64,000 bases of DNA from contig NZ_JADLRJ010000001.1 of NCBI RefSeq assembly GCF_015477355.1, positions 1,364,001 through 1,428,000 of the forward strand, written 5' to 3'. Shown here in pieces: positions 8,901-19,600 of this stretch. The translations under genes were made by a program, and so were the position numbers. Source of the stretch: Nocardia blacklockiae (GTDB lineage: Bacteria > Actinomycetota > Actinomycetes > Mycobacteriales > Mycobacteriaceae). Under the pieces are notes generated by a model. That model saw nothing but the letters and a program-made list of their open reading frames with translations. It did no database searches and was not told where the DNA came from. How positions within the stretch are numbered: the first letter of the stretch is position 1; each line of letters begins with the position of its first letter.

Positions 8901-9367
8901 CCGAGCCGCCGATCGCGTCGCCGCGGGAGTGGGCGCTGTGGACGTCGTTCTTCCCGATGGAGGGCGAGCTGTGGCAGTGGCTCGGCCGGCGGCTGCGTGA
9001 CGACGCGAACCTGTCGGAGGCCGATTGGCAGGTCCTCGACGCGCTCGGCAACACACCCGGACATGCGCTGCGGGCATTCGTGCTCGCCGAGCGCATCAGC
9101 TTCAGCAAGCCACGGCTGCATCAGCACGCCGCCCGCATGATGAAACGCGGCCTGCTGGAACAGCATCCGGCACCGGAGGACGGGCGCGGGACGGTGCTCG
9201 CCCTCACGGACGCGGGCCTGGCCTGCTTCCGGCGGGCGCAGGTCCACCGCGCCGGTCACATTCGCGCGGCGCTGGTCGACGCGCTCAGCCCCGAGGAACT
9301 GGACACTCTCATCGCGCTCTCGACCAAGATCCGCCGCCACCTCCGCCGCCTCGAGGCCGAGAGCTGA
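8897..9367 (+). CDS. MarR family transcriptional regulator
   Basis: A 156-residue winged-helix regulator of the MarR type. It has an N-terminal dimerisation helix, an HTH around FVLAERISFSKPRLHQHAARM, a wing (GLLEQHPAPEDGRGTVLALT) and a C-terminal helix pair (LDTLIALSTKIRRHLRRL). It overlaps the oxidoreductase gene by four bases and most likely controls it through the AT-rich palindrome at 7765-7787. The ligand is unknown. Confidence 0.9.
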   Translation: MTEPPIASPREWALWTSFFPMEGELWQWLGRRLRDDANLSEADWQVLDALGNTPGHALRAFVLAERISFSKPRLHQHAARMMKRGLLEQHPAPEDGRGTVLALTDAGLACFRRAQVHRAGHIRAALVDALSPEELDTLIALSTKIRRHLRRLEAES

Positions 9368-9380
9368 CGGAAGCCGGTTA

Positions 9381-9407
9381 CCAGACCCGGTACGGCACGG
9401 TGTCTGG
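9381..9407. terminator. Hairpin between convergent genes
   Basis: An inverted repeat (CCAGAC / GTCTGG, extended by CCG/CGG with one bulged base, 8-base loop) lies between the 3' ends of the convergent MarR and VOC genes. It may be a bidirectional intrinsic terminator. There is no T-tract, as is usual in high-GC actinobacteria. Confidence 0.4.
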
Positions 9408-9461
9408 CGAACACGCGGGCGCCGGAGTCGCAGGAGCGGATGTGCGGCAACAGAGTTGCGG

Positions 9462-9869
9462 TCAGGGCGATCCGATTTCCGGCTGCGGTGCGACCGCGGC
9501 GACGCGGCGGCGCAGCAGGCAGAATTCGTTGCCCTCGGGGTCGGCCAGCACGTGCCACGACACGTCGGGGCTCTGGCCGATGTCGACCTTGCGGGCGCCC
9601 GCGGCGAGCAGGCGGTCCAGTTCCGCGTCCTGGTCGCGGTCGGTGGGGTTCACGTCGAAGTGCAGCGGCAGCTTCCCGCGCCGCGGAGTGGCACCGGGGA
9701 CGAACACCAGGGTCGGCTGCGGGCCGCCGAAACCGGTTGCGGGCGGGCCGATCTCGACCGCGCCGCCGTCGTGGCCGAGTACCGCGTAGCCGAGTACCGC
9801 GCACCAGAATTCCGCCAGCCGTGGCGGGTCGGCACAGTCGATGACGAGTTCGGTGATCCTGCAAGCCAT
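9462..9869 (-). CDS. VOC (glyoxalase-like) family protein
   Basis: A 135-residue protein of the vicinal-oxygen-chelate fold, glyoxalase-like branch. It shows ITELVIDCADPPRLAEFW at the N-terminus, LPLHFDVNPTDRDQD at the middle strand and WHVLADPEGNEFCLL at the C-terminus. HFDV and EGNEFCLL supply the usual metal- or substrate-facing positions. These single-domain proteins range from resistance proteins to uncharacterised binding proteins. It is convergent with the MarR gene and stands alone. The specific role is not known. Confidence 0.85.
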   Translation of the reverse strand: MACRITELVIDCADPPRLAEFWCAVLGYAVLGHDGGAVEIGPPATGFGGPQPTLVFVPGATPRRGKLPLHFDVNPTDRDQDAELDRLLAAGARKVDIGQSPDVSWHVLADPEGNEFCLLRRRVAAVAPQPEIGSP

Positions 9870-10053
9870 GCGCGCGACACTACGGGTGCGCGATCGCGCG
9901 CGACAGCGCTTTTCGGCGGGAACGGTGCACGCGCCGATTCCTGATACGGGAGAAGTCCGCGGCCCGCAGGAGAATACGGCCGGGCGGCAATCGGCGTGGC
10001 CCGCCGGGCGGCCGGCACCCCGCGGAAACGGATGCCGGCCACGCCTCGCGAGT

Positions 10054-10389
10054 TCAGCTGGCCTTGTTGTACGCCGCCACCACATCGGCCTGGATGCGGC
10101 CCCGGCTCGACACGTTGTAACCGTTCTTGCGGGCCCAATCCCGGATCGCCGCGGTCTGCTCCCGATCGGTCGACGAACGCCCGATCACCTTGCTCTTGCC
10201 CTTCGGGATACGGCCGACCTTGCGCGCCGACTCGGTCCACTGCTCGAACACCTCGCGCAGCTTCCCGGCATTCTTCAGCGACAAGTCGATCTCGTACTCG
10301 ACACCGTCGAGAGCGAACCGAACCGTCTCCTCGGCCTTCGACTTACCGTCGTAATCGTCGACCAACTCGACGATGACCTTCCTCGCCAT
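10054..10389 (-). CDS. lsr2: Lsr2 nucleoid-associated protein / xenogeneic silencer
   Basis: A 111-residue protein matching Lsr2, which dimerises through its N-terminus and binds the minor groove of AT-rich DNA to silence foreign genes. The N-terminus [15 protein letters not shown] and [15 protein letters not shown] are diagnostic. The C-terminal DNA-binding part has [20 protein letters not shown] with the RGR hook. I chose the ATG at 10389, which gives the usual length; an upstream in-frame codon at 10419 only adds a non-conserved tail. Its presence near a huge accessory locus is notable, but Lsr2 is normally a core gene. Confidence 0.96.
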   Translation of the reverse strand: MARKVIVELVDDYDGKSKAEETVRFALDGVEYEIDLSLKNAGKLREVFEQWTESARKVGRIPKGKSKVIGRSSTDREQTAAIRDWARKNGYNVSSRGRIQADVVAAYNKAS

Positions 10390-10410
10390 ACAACCGCCTT
10401 CTTTCTCCCA

Positions 10411-10433
10411 AAAGTTCAAGAACGAACAACTTT
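10411..10433. promoter_or_regulatory. AT-rich inverted repeat upstream of lsr2
   Basis: An AAAGTT...AACTTT inverted repeat with an 11-base spacer lies 22-44 bases upstream of the lsr2 start, in the most AT-rich stretch of this neighbourhood. It probably overlaps the lsr2 promoter. Lsr2 prefers AT-rich tracts, so autoregulation is plausible but not shown. Confidence 0.35.
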
Positions 10434-10514
10434 AATCCGCGCGCGAAACAGAAAGCAATTCGACAGTGGCGAAGCTTTCGCCGAATATTCGCGGGACTCG
10501 GCGGGCCCCGTGAT

Positions 10515-11297
10515 TCACGCGAATTCCGCGGCCGGGTCCGCGATGTCGAATCGCACGCCGGTGTGGAGCAGATCGGTCGCCGACAAACCGAAGGTGTGCC
10601 GGAAGGTGTCGCTGAAGTGAGACGGCGACGCGAAGCCCGCCTCGACGGCGCTGCGGGTCAGGTCGTGGCCGGCCGCCAGGCCCCGGACGACGCGGCGCAG
10701 CCGGGCCCACTGCTGGTAGCGCCGGAATGTGGTGCCGGTGCCGCGCGCGAACAAGCGCAGGAAATGCGAAGTGGACAGGCCCAATTCGGCGGCGACATCG
10801 TGGGCCCGGTAGACGCCGTCGGGGGCGGATCGGATGGTGTCGGCCAGCCGGGTGATGCGCGGGTCGGCGGGGACGTCGACGCCGACCGCGGCGTGCCGGG
10901 CGATCGCCTCGGGCGGCTCGCCGGCGCGGCACGCCGCCGCGATCTCGGCTTCGGATCGGTGGCCGAAGCCGAAGCGGCCGAGGCGGCCGGCCATGGCGTC
11001 GGCCGTCCCGGACGCCACCGGACCACCGGGGTCGGCGAACAGCAGCAGCACCCGGCCTTCGGGAATCAGCACCCGATGCGGCACACGGGCGGGCGCGAAG
11101 ACACTGCGCAGGCGCACGGGGGCGAGGTCGGGCGCGTCGAACAGCAGGGGCCCGTCCACACCCACATTGAGGACGTCGACCGCGGCGGTGTGGTGCTCGA
11201 CGCGAATATTGGGTCCGAGGTATCCGGCGTGGCCGGGCCGCAGCCACACCACCGGCGGCGGGCCACCGCACGTTTTCGGAAGTACCGCACCACCCAT
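10515..11297 (-). CDS. AraC family transcriptional regulator
   Basis: A 260-residue regulator. The N-terminal ~150 residues form a cupin-like sensing part (GPNIRVEHHTAAVDVLNVGV, HRVLIPEGRVLLLF). The C-terminal AraC domain holds two HTH motifs (AHDVAAELGLSTSHFLRLF and SAVEAGFASPSHFSDTFRHT). It is divergent from the unknown gene at 11358, with about 60 bases between starts, and most likely regulates that gene. The ATG at 11297 lacks a convincing ribosome-binding site, so the message may be leaderless. Confidence 0.88.
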   Translation of the reverse strand: MGGAVLPKTCGGPPPVVWLRPGHAGYLGPNIRVEHHTAAVDVLNVGVDGPLLFDAPDLAPVRLRSVFAPARVPHRVLIPEGRVLLLFADPGGPVASGTADAMAGRLGRFGFGHRSEAEIAAACRAGEPPEAIARHAAVGVDVPADPRITRLADTIRSAPDGVYRAHDVAAELGLSTSHFLRLFARGTGTTFRRYQQWARLRRVVRGLAAGHDLTRSAVEAGFASPSHFSDTFRHTFGLSATDLLHTGVRFDIADPAAEFA

Positions 11298-11357
11298 CCT
11301 TGCGAGGCTAGCGGGACCGGCGCGCCGGCGTCGAACCTCGTCGAAAGAGTGGTGACC

Positions 11358-11915
11358 ATGCATTCCGTCCGTACGACCGCGGCGGCTCTCCGGTTCTCGG
11401 TGCCGACGACGCTGCGCGCGCACACGCAGTCGGGCTTCGCCGCCCGCGACTTCCGCCTGTGCCGGGCGTGGCTCGCGACCGCCGCCCCGCTCCCCGACCG
11501 AGTCCTGTTGAGCGTCAATGAATTCCGCCCACACCGCCGGACGGCCCTGTTCCCCGTCGCCCTGGTCTCCGCGGAACTCGAGCAGCAGGTGGTGCGCACG
11601 AACGGCGCGCTGGGCATCGTCACCGGCTACCAGCCGCACGGCGGCATCACCTTCTCCCTGTCCCTCTGGGCGGGCGAGCAGCCCCTCGAGGAATTCACCG
11701 GCAGCCCCGAGCACGTCGCGGTGATGGACGCCTACCGCACGCGCGGCTACCTCCGCCACATCCACTGGTGGGGCACGCACCGCTCGATCGGCGCCTCCCT
11801 GGCCGAAGCCCGTCGCCGTCTCGACGCGGGCCAGGGCCGCCGCGTCGGCGAGCCCCGCGACCCGTGGGCCCGCCGAGACCACCAGCGCCTGGCCGCGGCG
11901 GGTCCGGCCCAATGA
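11358..11915 (+). CDS. Hypothetical protein divergent from AraC regulator
   Basis: A 185-residue soluble protein I do not recognise with certainty. The middle (LVSAELEQQVVRTNGALGIV, ITFSLSLWAGEQPLEEF) and YLRHIHWWGTHRSIGASLAE resemble small ferredoxin-fold monooxygenase-like or heme-degrading-like proteins, but no catalytic motif is secure. The C-terminal 35 residues are Arg/Ala-rich. It is probably the target of the divergent AraC gene. The ATG at 11358 follows a purine-rich GAAAGAG element. Confidence 0.65.
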   Translation: MHSVRTTAAALRFSVPTTLRAHTQSGFAARDFRLCRAWLATAAPLPDRVLLSVNEFRPHRRTALFPVALVSAELEQQVVRTNGALGIVTGYQPHGGITFSLSLWAGEQPLEEFTGSPEHVAVMDAYRTRGYLRHIHWWGTHRSIGASLAEARRRLDAGQGRRVGEPRDPWARRDHQRLAAAGPAQ

Positions 11916-11970
11916 GGCCGAGCGTAGGGGTCTTGGCGCCCGGCAACCTACGTCGGGCTATCTTCAGGGT

Positions 11971-12264
11971 ATGGAACTGGCGTTGGAGCCGCCGACCGTC
12001 GCGTCCGCGGACGACACCGGGCTGATACTCGAGGTGGTCGACGTCGGCATCACCGAACCCGCGATCACCGGTCATCCGTATCTGCGGCTGGCCGACGGCA
12101 CGGTCTACCGGGTGCCCACCCCGCTGACCGACTGGGCGATCACCTTCATCGCCGCCAGCCGGCGCCCGGGCCAGGAGCTGCTGCCCGCGCGCATGGAATT
12201 CGGCGTCGTCGACGGCGAGATGTACGTCGAGGTCCTCGAATCCGGGACCGCGACGCCGAGCTGA
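11971..12264 (+). CDS. Small hypothetical protein
   Basis: A 97-residue protein without a recognised domain. It is predicted mostly beta (LILEVVDVGITEP, YLRLADGTVYRVPTPLTDW, MEFGVVDGEMYVEVLESG). Codon use matches its neighbours. The stop lies 40 bases from the 3' end of the convergent giant gene. No function is proposed. Confidence 0.6.
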   Translation: MELALEPPTVASADDTGLILEVVDVGITEPAITGHPYLRLADGTVYRVPTPLTDWAITFIAASRRPGQELLPARMEFGVVDGEMYVEVLESGTATPS

Positions 12265-12304
12265 CCGCCTGGCGGCTGTCCGGATCTCGCATGGCCGCCG
12301 GTGG

Positions 12305-13678
12305 TCACGGGGCGGGATTCGGGGGAATGTCGAAGAGCGCCATCGCGGCCCGCATGGTCTCCTCGGAGATGTGCCCGGCGTCGCGCAGGCCCGCCAGGTA
12401 CGCGGCGTCGGGGCGACTTCGCAGCGCACGGGCCCGGTCCCCGGCGAACGCGTCGAATACGCCCCACAGACTGCGCCGGAACAGGCGAGTGGCGTCCACC
12501 CAGGCGTACGCGGACGTGAATTCGCCTGCCTGCGGTGGTTTTTCACCCTCCGGGCCCATCCGGTAGGTGTAGCCCCACGCCTCGGCGAAGTCGTTCCAGG
12601 GACCGGCCTGGAACAGGAAGCGGTCGTAGGCACGCAGCGCCGACAGCTCGGGGACGGCCCGCGACTCATCCTGCCGGAAGCGGTGATACCCGAACAGGTC
12701 GTTCGTGACCGCGACGGTGAGCCCGTTCTCCCGCTGGAACACGGCCATGTACTCGCCGAGCGACCGCGTGCCCGCCGGACTCGGGAACACCCACTCCAGC
12801 GGAGCGATTCCGGTGCGAGGCGGCGCGGGAGGTTCCGGGGCGTTCGAGCAGTCCGCGATCTCTGCCGCCGTCACCCCGCCCTGCCCGTACTCCCGCAGAT
12901 ACAGTTCCACGAACTCCGGTCCGGGATGCGCCCGTCCCGATTCGCGGTTGACCATCTTGGCTTTCGACATGCCCGCGCGGCGAGCGGCCTCCGTGAGCGG
13001 CACGCCCGCGTCCGCGCGCAGGAACCTGAGATATTCGCCCGTGTGCCCGTACCCTTCGGGGAAGCGCGGCTTGCCGGGCGTCAGGGCACGCAGGTACGCC
13101 TCCACCTCGGACCGCTCCGGCCACCGCCGACCGGCCTCGAGGTCCGCAACGACCTCGGGGGCGACACCCATCTTCTCGGCGACGTACCGCACCGGCAGGC
13201 CCACCCGCGCCCGCATCGTCCCGAGGCAGGCACCGACCTCCGCGCTGTCGTCGACGGGACCGGTCCCGGCCGCCAGCGCCCGCAGGTGCGCCTGCCACGC
13301 CGTGGTCGCGGGAGGCAGCCGCTCGGACGATTCCCGGTGGGCGACAGTCACTTCCAGCACGCCGAGCCGATGGGCGAACCCGGCCGCGTTGTATCCGGCC
13401 TGCTCCCGGAAGAACCGCAGCCCCGCCCCGATCACCGGCCCGGACACCGTCGCGAGGGCGGGAAAGAAGTGCTGCGCCAGCGCCGCGTACAGCTGCCGCA
13501 CCGAAGGCTCGCGCCGCATCAACGCGCGCAACTCGCCGATCGCGTTCGAGGCCCCCGCGGGCGACCCGAGGATCGCGTCTATCTCTTCGTGCCGGTGCGG
13601 CAGCGCCACCCGCAGCGCACGCAACCAGTCCTCGACACGTTCGAATCCGTGCGGGTGCGGAACCGCTTGCCGCCCAGG
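12305..13678 (-). other. Giant protein: C-terminal array of XRE-like HTHs (9690-10146)
   Basis: Three recognisable Cro/C1-type HTHs and a weaker fourth: GFAHRLGVLEVTVAHRESSE, RYVAEKMGVAPEVVADLEAG, TEAARRAGMSKAKMVNRESG and YMAVFQRENGLTVAVTNDLF. The protein then ends in a helical tail (FDIPPNPAP). With pairs A, B and C this gives about nine XRE-like units in one polypeptide. Confidence 0.75.
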
Positions 13679-16600
13679 GCCTTCCGCCGAATCATGCGGC
13701 CGGGCACCAACCCCTTCGGAGTCCGCGGCCGACCACGGCGTCGCCTTCGGCACAGTCCCCGGATCCGGGCGCGGCGCGGAGTCGGCTGTATCGGACGCTC
13801 CGGCCCGATCGCCCGAGCGCGACCACGGCGTCGACGCACCCTCCTCGTGCGCCGGGCCGTGCTGTTCGGATCCCTCCGACGGCCGGCTGCCTACCGAATC
13901 GTGGCGCCGGTCGGTGACGATCAGCCGTTCGACGGCCAGAGCGGACGCCGAGTAGTAACCCTCTCGCGGTGTGCCGTGCAGATCGAGCGTCTCGAACTGC
14001 CGGCCGTGCTCGGTGGTCAACGGAACGACGAGTCGATCCGTGTACGTCCCGTCCTCGGCCATCCGCCGCACGATCTCGTCCTGCGCCTGCTGGATCAGCC
14101 GTCGGGTACGGTCGTACCGGCCGTGAAGCATGCGGGTCTCGGGGTCCGCCGCGATGCGTTCCGGTAGCTCGATGACGTGCCGCTCGATCCAAGCCTCGTC
14201 GTACCCGGCGCTGCGAAAGGCGTCGCGGATCGGCTCGGCGACCGGTCGCACGCTTCGTTCCCCCGTGTCGGGGTCGATGCTCAGACGCTGTTCCCGAGGA
14301 ACCTGCCGGTCGCTGTAGCAGGGAATGATGTAGGCGTCGTCGAGAGGGTAGGCGTATCTGGGATCCTCGTTCAGTGGACGGAATGTGGCGTCGCTGGCCA
14401 GATGGGCCCCGTCCGGGGCGGTCGTCTTGGCCTCGTTGCGGACCGGCGTGACCTTCGCGATCGCGCCCAGCGGCAGCACGACGATCGCGCCGAGCGCGGC
14501 GGGCAGCGCGGTGCTGTTTCCGGGTTCGAGTGTGCGGCTGAGTCCGGCGTAGCCGACGTACATGCCGAAATCTTCCGTCCCCTGCCAGTTCCCCGGCTTG
14601 ATGAAATGCACTCCGACCGAATGGGCGGCCGTCGTATTGAGTACGTCGTCGTGTGCGCCGGACCGGATCGCGCCCGCCGCGGCGATCGCGCGAATGTTCG
14701 GGGTGAAGTGCAGATACAACGTGTCGGCCGGATCCACGAAGACGTCGAAATCGGCTCGGTGCTCCGCGGACTTGTCCGCTACCTCAGCAACCGGATCGAC
14801 GGTCGTCTCGGGGAGACCGACCATGGCGCGCACCCGGGCAATGGTGTCCGCCAAGGCCCTGACCTTGCGTGCGTCGCGCTCCCGGAATACGAATCCGCGC
14901 ACCGAGGATTCGGCGAATACGCGCACCGCGGACCGTTCGGCCGTCCGCAACGCGTCCTCGACGATCGCGCTGATGTGCCGGGGTGCGGCAATGTCCGCGA
15001 CCGCGTCGACTACCTCGTCTCTGGTGCGCAGACCTCGGACGACCTCCGACAACATCGGTGCCAGCAGGTAGTCCGGAATATCGTTCCAGCCGATGCCGAT
15101 ACGCCGGCGCGCCGCCGATGATTCGGACCGCAACGACTCGATGTCGTCGAGCAGGCGCTGGATCGTTCGCCGTGCGCCGTGGTGGTCGAACACCTTCGCG
15201 ACGCGGTCTAGTTGCGTCCCGACCTCGCGCCGCAAACGCCATACCGCGTCGTCGCCTCGGGATGTCTCCGTACGTTGGGACTCCAACTCCGCGAGCCGAG
15301 ACCGGGCGGCGGTGCGCAGCGCCTGGACATAACGATCTTTCGCCCCGGGAAGCAACGCGGCGAGTCCGCGGTGCTGTACCGGAACCATCTCCGTGAGCGC
15401 GCGAATATCGCTCTCCTCGAGACGTGGCCGCGCGCTGACGTCACGCAGGAACGCGATCGTCCGGTCACGCCGCCCCGCCGGAGTCTCGATGTAGGCGGCC
15501 AACTTCGCGTCCAAGAACGTAGTCAGTTCGTCGCGGACACCGGCCGGAGACACCATGTCCACGGTTCCCGACGAATTGACCAACGACGCGAGCGCGTGCT
15601 CCAATTCGCCTGTCCGAGCGATGATCCGGTCGACTGCCAGATCGCGTTCGGCCAGTGCGTCCGACAGCGCGGCAGCATGCTCCTCGGTGAGCGACAGCTC
15701 AGGCAACTCCTCCGATGTCGCCTTCGGCCCGAACCCGGGCTCCGGCCGACTCCCGATGTGGCCCTCCCCGGTCTCGCTCCCCCGCGACCCGCTCCACGGC
15801 GTCGGCCGCTCGCTCTGCTGCTCCTCGACGCCGTGGCCGAGGTCTTGCAGCGCTCGTTCGGCAGCGCTCATCTCCCCCCGGGTCGGCCGGTGGGGACCGT
15901 CCGCATCCTCCGACGGGCGGCCGCCGATCAGCCCTTCCGTGCCGTTCCCGGCCCGGGACGCGCCCAGTTCTTCCGCCCACACGTGGGTGTTGCCCCAGTT
16001 GTCTTGCTGGACAACCGGTTTCAACCTGAGTACCGCGTAGCCCGCGGAGCGGAGACCGGCGCGCAGGGTGAGGTTGCGCAGGAGCAGGTCGGTGAGGGCG
16101 TCGTCGTGGAAGCCTTCTTCCGCGATCACCGCGACGGTGCGGCCGGGGAGCAGGACGGCGTTGGGCGCCAGCCGGATCGCGCCGGGGTGGCGGCGCAGCA
16201 GGTCGGCGGCGACCGTGGCGACGGCGGCGTGGTCGCGGGCGTCCTGTTCGGCCCACCAGCGCGCGGTCTCCTCGGCGAGTTGCTCGATGATGCCGATCCG
16301 CGCCTCCGTCGCGGCCGCGGCGCTCGCCCAGGCCTCGGCGGTCAGGCCCGCGCTCGCCGCCACCCGGCGTTTGGAGCGCAGCTCCTGGGCGGCGTGCTCG
16401 CGCAGGCGGGCGATCTCGGCGGTCCAGCCGGTTCGACTCAGCAGTTCCGGGTGCCGAACTCCGGCCTGGTGACCCAGGATGTGGCAGCGCACTTCGCGCA
16501 GTCGGCTGGGGCGGACGTAGGTCAGCTCGACTCTGTCGTAGTTGCCGGGCTCGCCCTCGAGGACATCGATGACGACCTCGGTGAACCCGCGCCGGTGCGC

Positions 16601-19600
16601 CATCTTGCCGGTGAAGGTGGCGGTGCGCGCCGCGTCCTCGGGCGACAGTCCGTCGCGCACGGCGGCATTGAACGAGTCGAGATTGTCCGTGAGCCCGAAG
16701 CGTTCCCGCGCCCAATAGTCGGCGATCCCGTGCACGATGTCGCCGAGTTCGCGCCACACGTCCTCGAACATCGCGCCGCCGGACGGCGTGCCCGGCCCGG
16801 TCATGAAGACACTGAGCAACTTCCCGGACAGATCGACCTCGCCCCGGGCGCCGACAGGGTGATACCTGTCGTCCATGTCGCCCGGTGCGGCCGCATACAG
16901 ATTCCGGTACCGCGCGACCGGCGTCGACGTGATCCGGCCGGTCAGGTCCAGCATGGTCCGCTCGTACCAGTACCCGAGGCCCCGGCTGTCGAAGTCGGCG
17001 GCGAGCGCGCCGAGATGGTGCCACAGCGGCAGCAGATCGGTCGCGAGGGCGTCCTCGGTCCGGTCGGCAAGCGCGGGCCGCCCTCCCGAGACATCGAAAT
17101 GCCTTGTGAGAGGGCCCAATACCGAGGTCAACCAGCCGACGTCGGGGGCGCCGCCCCGCTGCCGTGTCCCGGCGCGCTGATCATCGCTGGGATGCCAGCC
17201 CGCCGCGATGCGCTCGGGCCACGGCCGAGCGCCGATGCTGCCGAGGTCGTCGGAGGACGGTCTGCTGCCGATGTGGTCGGTCGGGGAGGTGCCGTCGTCA
17301 TCGCGTCCGGCCGATTCCGCTTGCGCACCCGCCGGGTTCTCGTCGGGCCGGTCGGCTCGGGCACGCAGGCTCGGCACGAGCTTGTCCAGGAAGCGGCGCT
17401 CGAGATCCAACAGGGCGTACGCGCGCAGCAAGGCCGCCGGAAACTCGTCGAGACCGTAGACGAGCGGGCGCAACGCGGTGAGGACCGTATCGATCGCCGA
17501 CGGCAGCGTGTGGAGGGTCGCCGGTTCGAGCCCGGCGAAGACGTGCTGCCACACGCCTCCGGTCACGGCGTCGAGGACGGCGGCCGACCCGCTCCCGTCC
17601 CGCCGCTCGTTCCAGGCGCGCCCGAGAGCGACCAACGCGCTGTCGAGCTCGTCGTAGCGGTGCAGCAGCGCGCGGCAGGTGCTCGCGTCCACAGCATCGA
17701 GCGAGGTGGCGACGTACTCCGGATAGTAGGCGGCCCTGTTGGCTTCCCGGTACGACTCTGCGCCGGTGGCCGTGCGCCACAACTCGATAGCCGCAGCCAA
17801 GCGATCCAGGACGTGCTCGCCCGGCGGTGCGATCCCGGTCGGCCCGTCGAGTTCGTCTGTCGCGGTGAGCAATCGGTGCGCGTTCCGCCACTGGCGGCCG
17901 AGGGCACGCTGCTGTCCGGTGACGAGCGGATCCGACTCCAGTTGCGCGAGCGTGGTTTCCATCTCCGCGACGGTCAGAACCGCATCCGGGGCGCCGGTCA
18001 GCCGAGGATCGCCCGCCGCCCGCCGCTCCCGGCTGAACGTGCGCAGCGCACCGTCCCGAAGCTGCTCCAGCTGCCGCCGTCCGCCGGTCCCCGGCGCCGC
18101 GAACCCGGGGTCGACACCCAGCGCCCCGGCGGCCAGCAGCAGCTCCGCGCGCCACGACAGTTCTCGATGCTCCGCGGGACGGCTGCCGATCATGCCTTCG
18201 GGTCCGTCGGGCGCGGCGGGGTAGTCGAAATGGTCGCGGAGGACGGTTCGGAGTCGGCGGAGTGCGGTGTGGTGGGTCTCGATGTGGTCGGTCAGGGTGT
18301 CTTCGGTCAGGCCGTGCTCACCGAGACGGAGATCGGCGAGGAATTGCCGCGCGCGCAGCCACCGCATGCGGTCCGGGTGGCCGTGGGCCGGGTCTTCGGC
18401 GAGGCCGTACGAGAGCGGGAACTGCCCGGAGGCATCCGGTTCGCCGAGTGCCCGGTAGCGGCGTTCCGGCTCCGGCCGCGTCCGGTCGTCGTGGACCGGG
18501 TCCGGGATGGCGGCCAACGCGTGGATCTCGGGATCCGAACAATCCAGCGACAGTAGCGGATCGGCGGGCGTGCGGTGGTCGTGGAAGGATTCCAGCGCTG
18601 CCAAGGCGGTGTGCGCGTCGTGCAGCACCAGGATCCTGTGGGCCAGCTCCCGGTGTTCTCGGCTCGCCCGGATCAGTTCGGTGACATGCGCGTTGTGCCG
18701 CGCGAGATCCGCGGGACCGGTTGCGCCGGAGAGTGATTCGGCCGGTGTGCGCGCTTTCGCGGCTTCGTGCAGCTGCTGCGCCTCGACGTATCGGGTCACC
18801 GCCGCGGCGATGCCGCGCGCCAGGTCGCTCACGTGGTCGCGGCGCTGCCGGAGCGCGTCGCGCCGGGCGGCGGAGATGTCTTCCGCGAGTTCTCGATCGA
18901 GTCGTTCGGCGGTCTCGCGGTATCGGAGTTCCCACTGCCACAGGTCGGGCAGCAGCTCCGCCATGCGCGCGTCGGGGTCACCGGACACCACGGAGTCGTC
19001 GTGCGCCGCCGCGACCGCGGCCTGCCCGGCCGGCTCGTCCGCGTCGGCGCGAATCATCTCGGCGATGATCGGGCCGGTCTGTCCGCTCCCCTCGACCCAG
19101 AGTGTGGCCGGGCGCTTCCGCGCCCCTTGCAGTGCGTCCAGCCCGCGGACGAGTCGGCGCGCCAGCACTTCGGGCGACTCCGTGTCGTCGGTGCCGGAGC
19201 GGCGGAATCGCAGGTGCGCGAGCATGGCGACCTGGCGATCGCCGTATCTGTGCCGCGCCCAGGCGAATCGGGCGGCGGCGGCCACCGCCTGGGCGGCGAG
19301 CGTCGCCGGGTCGTCGGTCACGTCGAAGACGAAGGTCAGCACCTTCTGTGCCGGTCTCCCGGACGGCATCAGGTCGGCGAGGTCCGCGGGCAGCGGCAGT
19401 TGCGCGCCGAGATCACCGAAGGACAGTGTCACCTCGGCGCGGTCCGGGTCGGACAGATCGGCGGAGTAGGTGTGCGGCAACACGATGTCGTGTTCGCCCG
19501 CCCACGTCCTGGACATCGTCACCGCATCCGCGACCACAGCCGCGACCGAGTCCGGCCCTTCCGATCGCATGACGCGCGAGATCTTCGCGTCGTTGATTCC

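Noticed and set aside
15212-18556. Plus-strand open frame of ~1,114 codons antisense to the giant gene
   Set aside because: Composition is typical of antisense frames in high-GC genes, no domain is recognisable, and the minus frame has clear paralogous modules.
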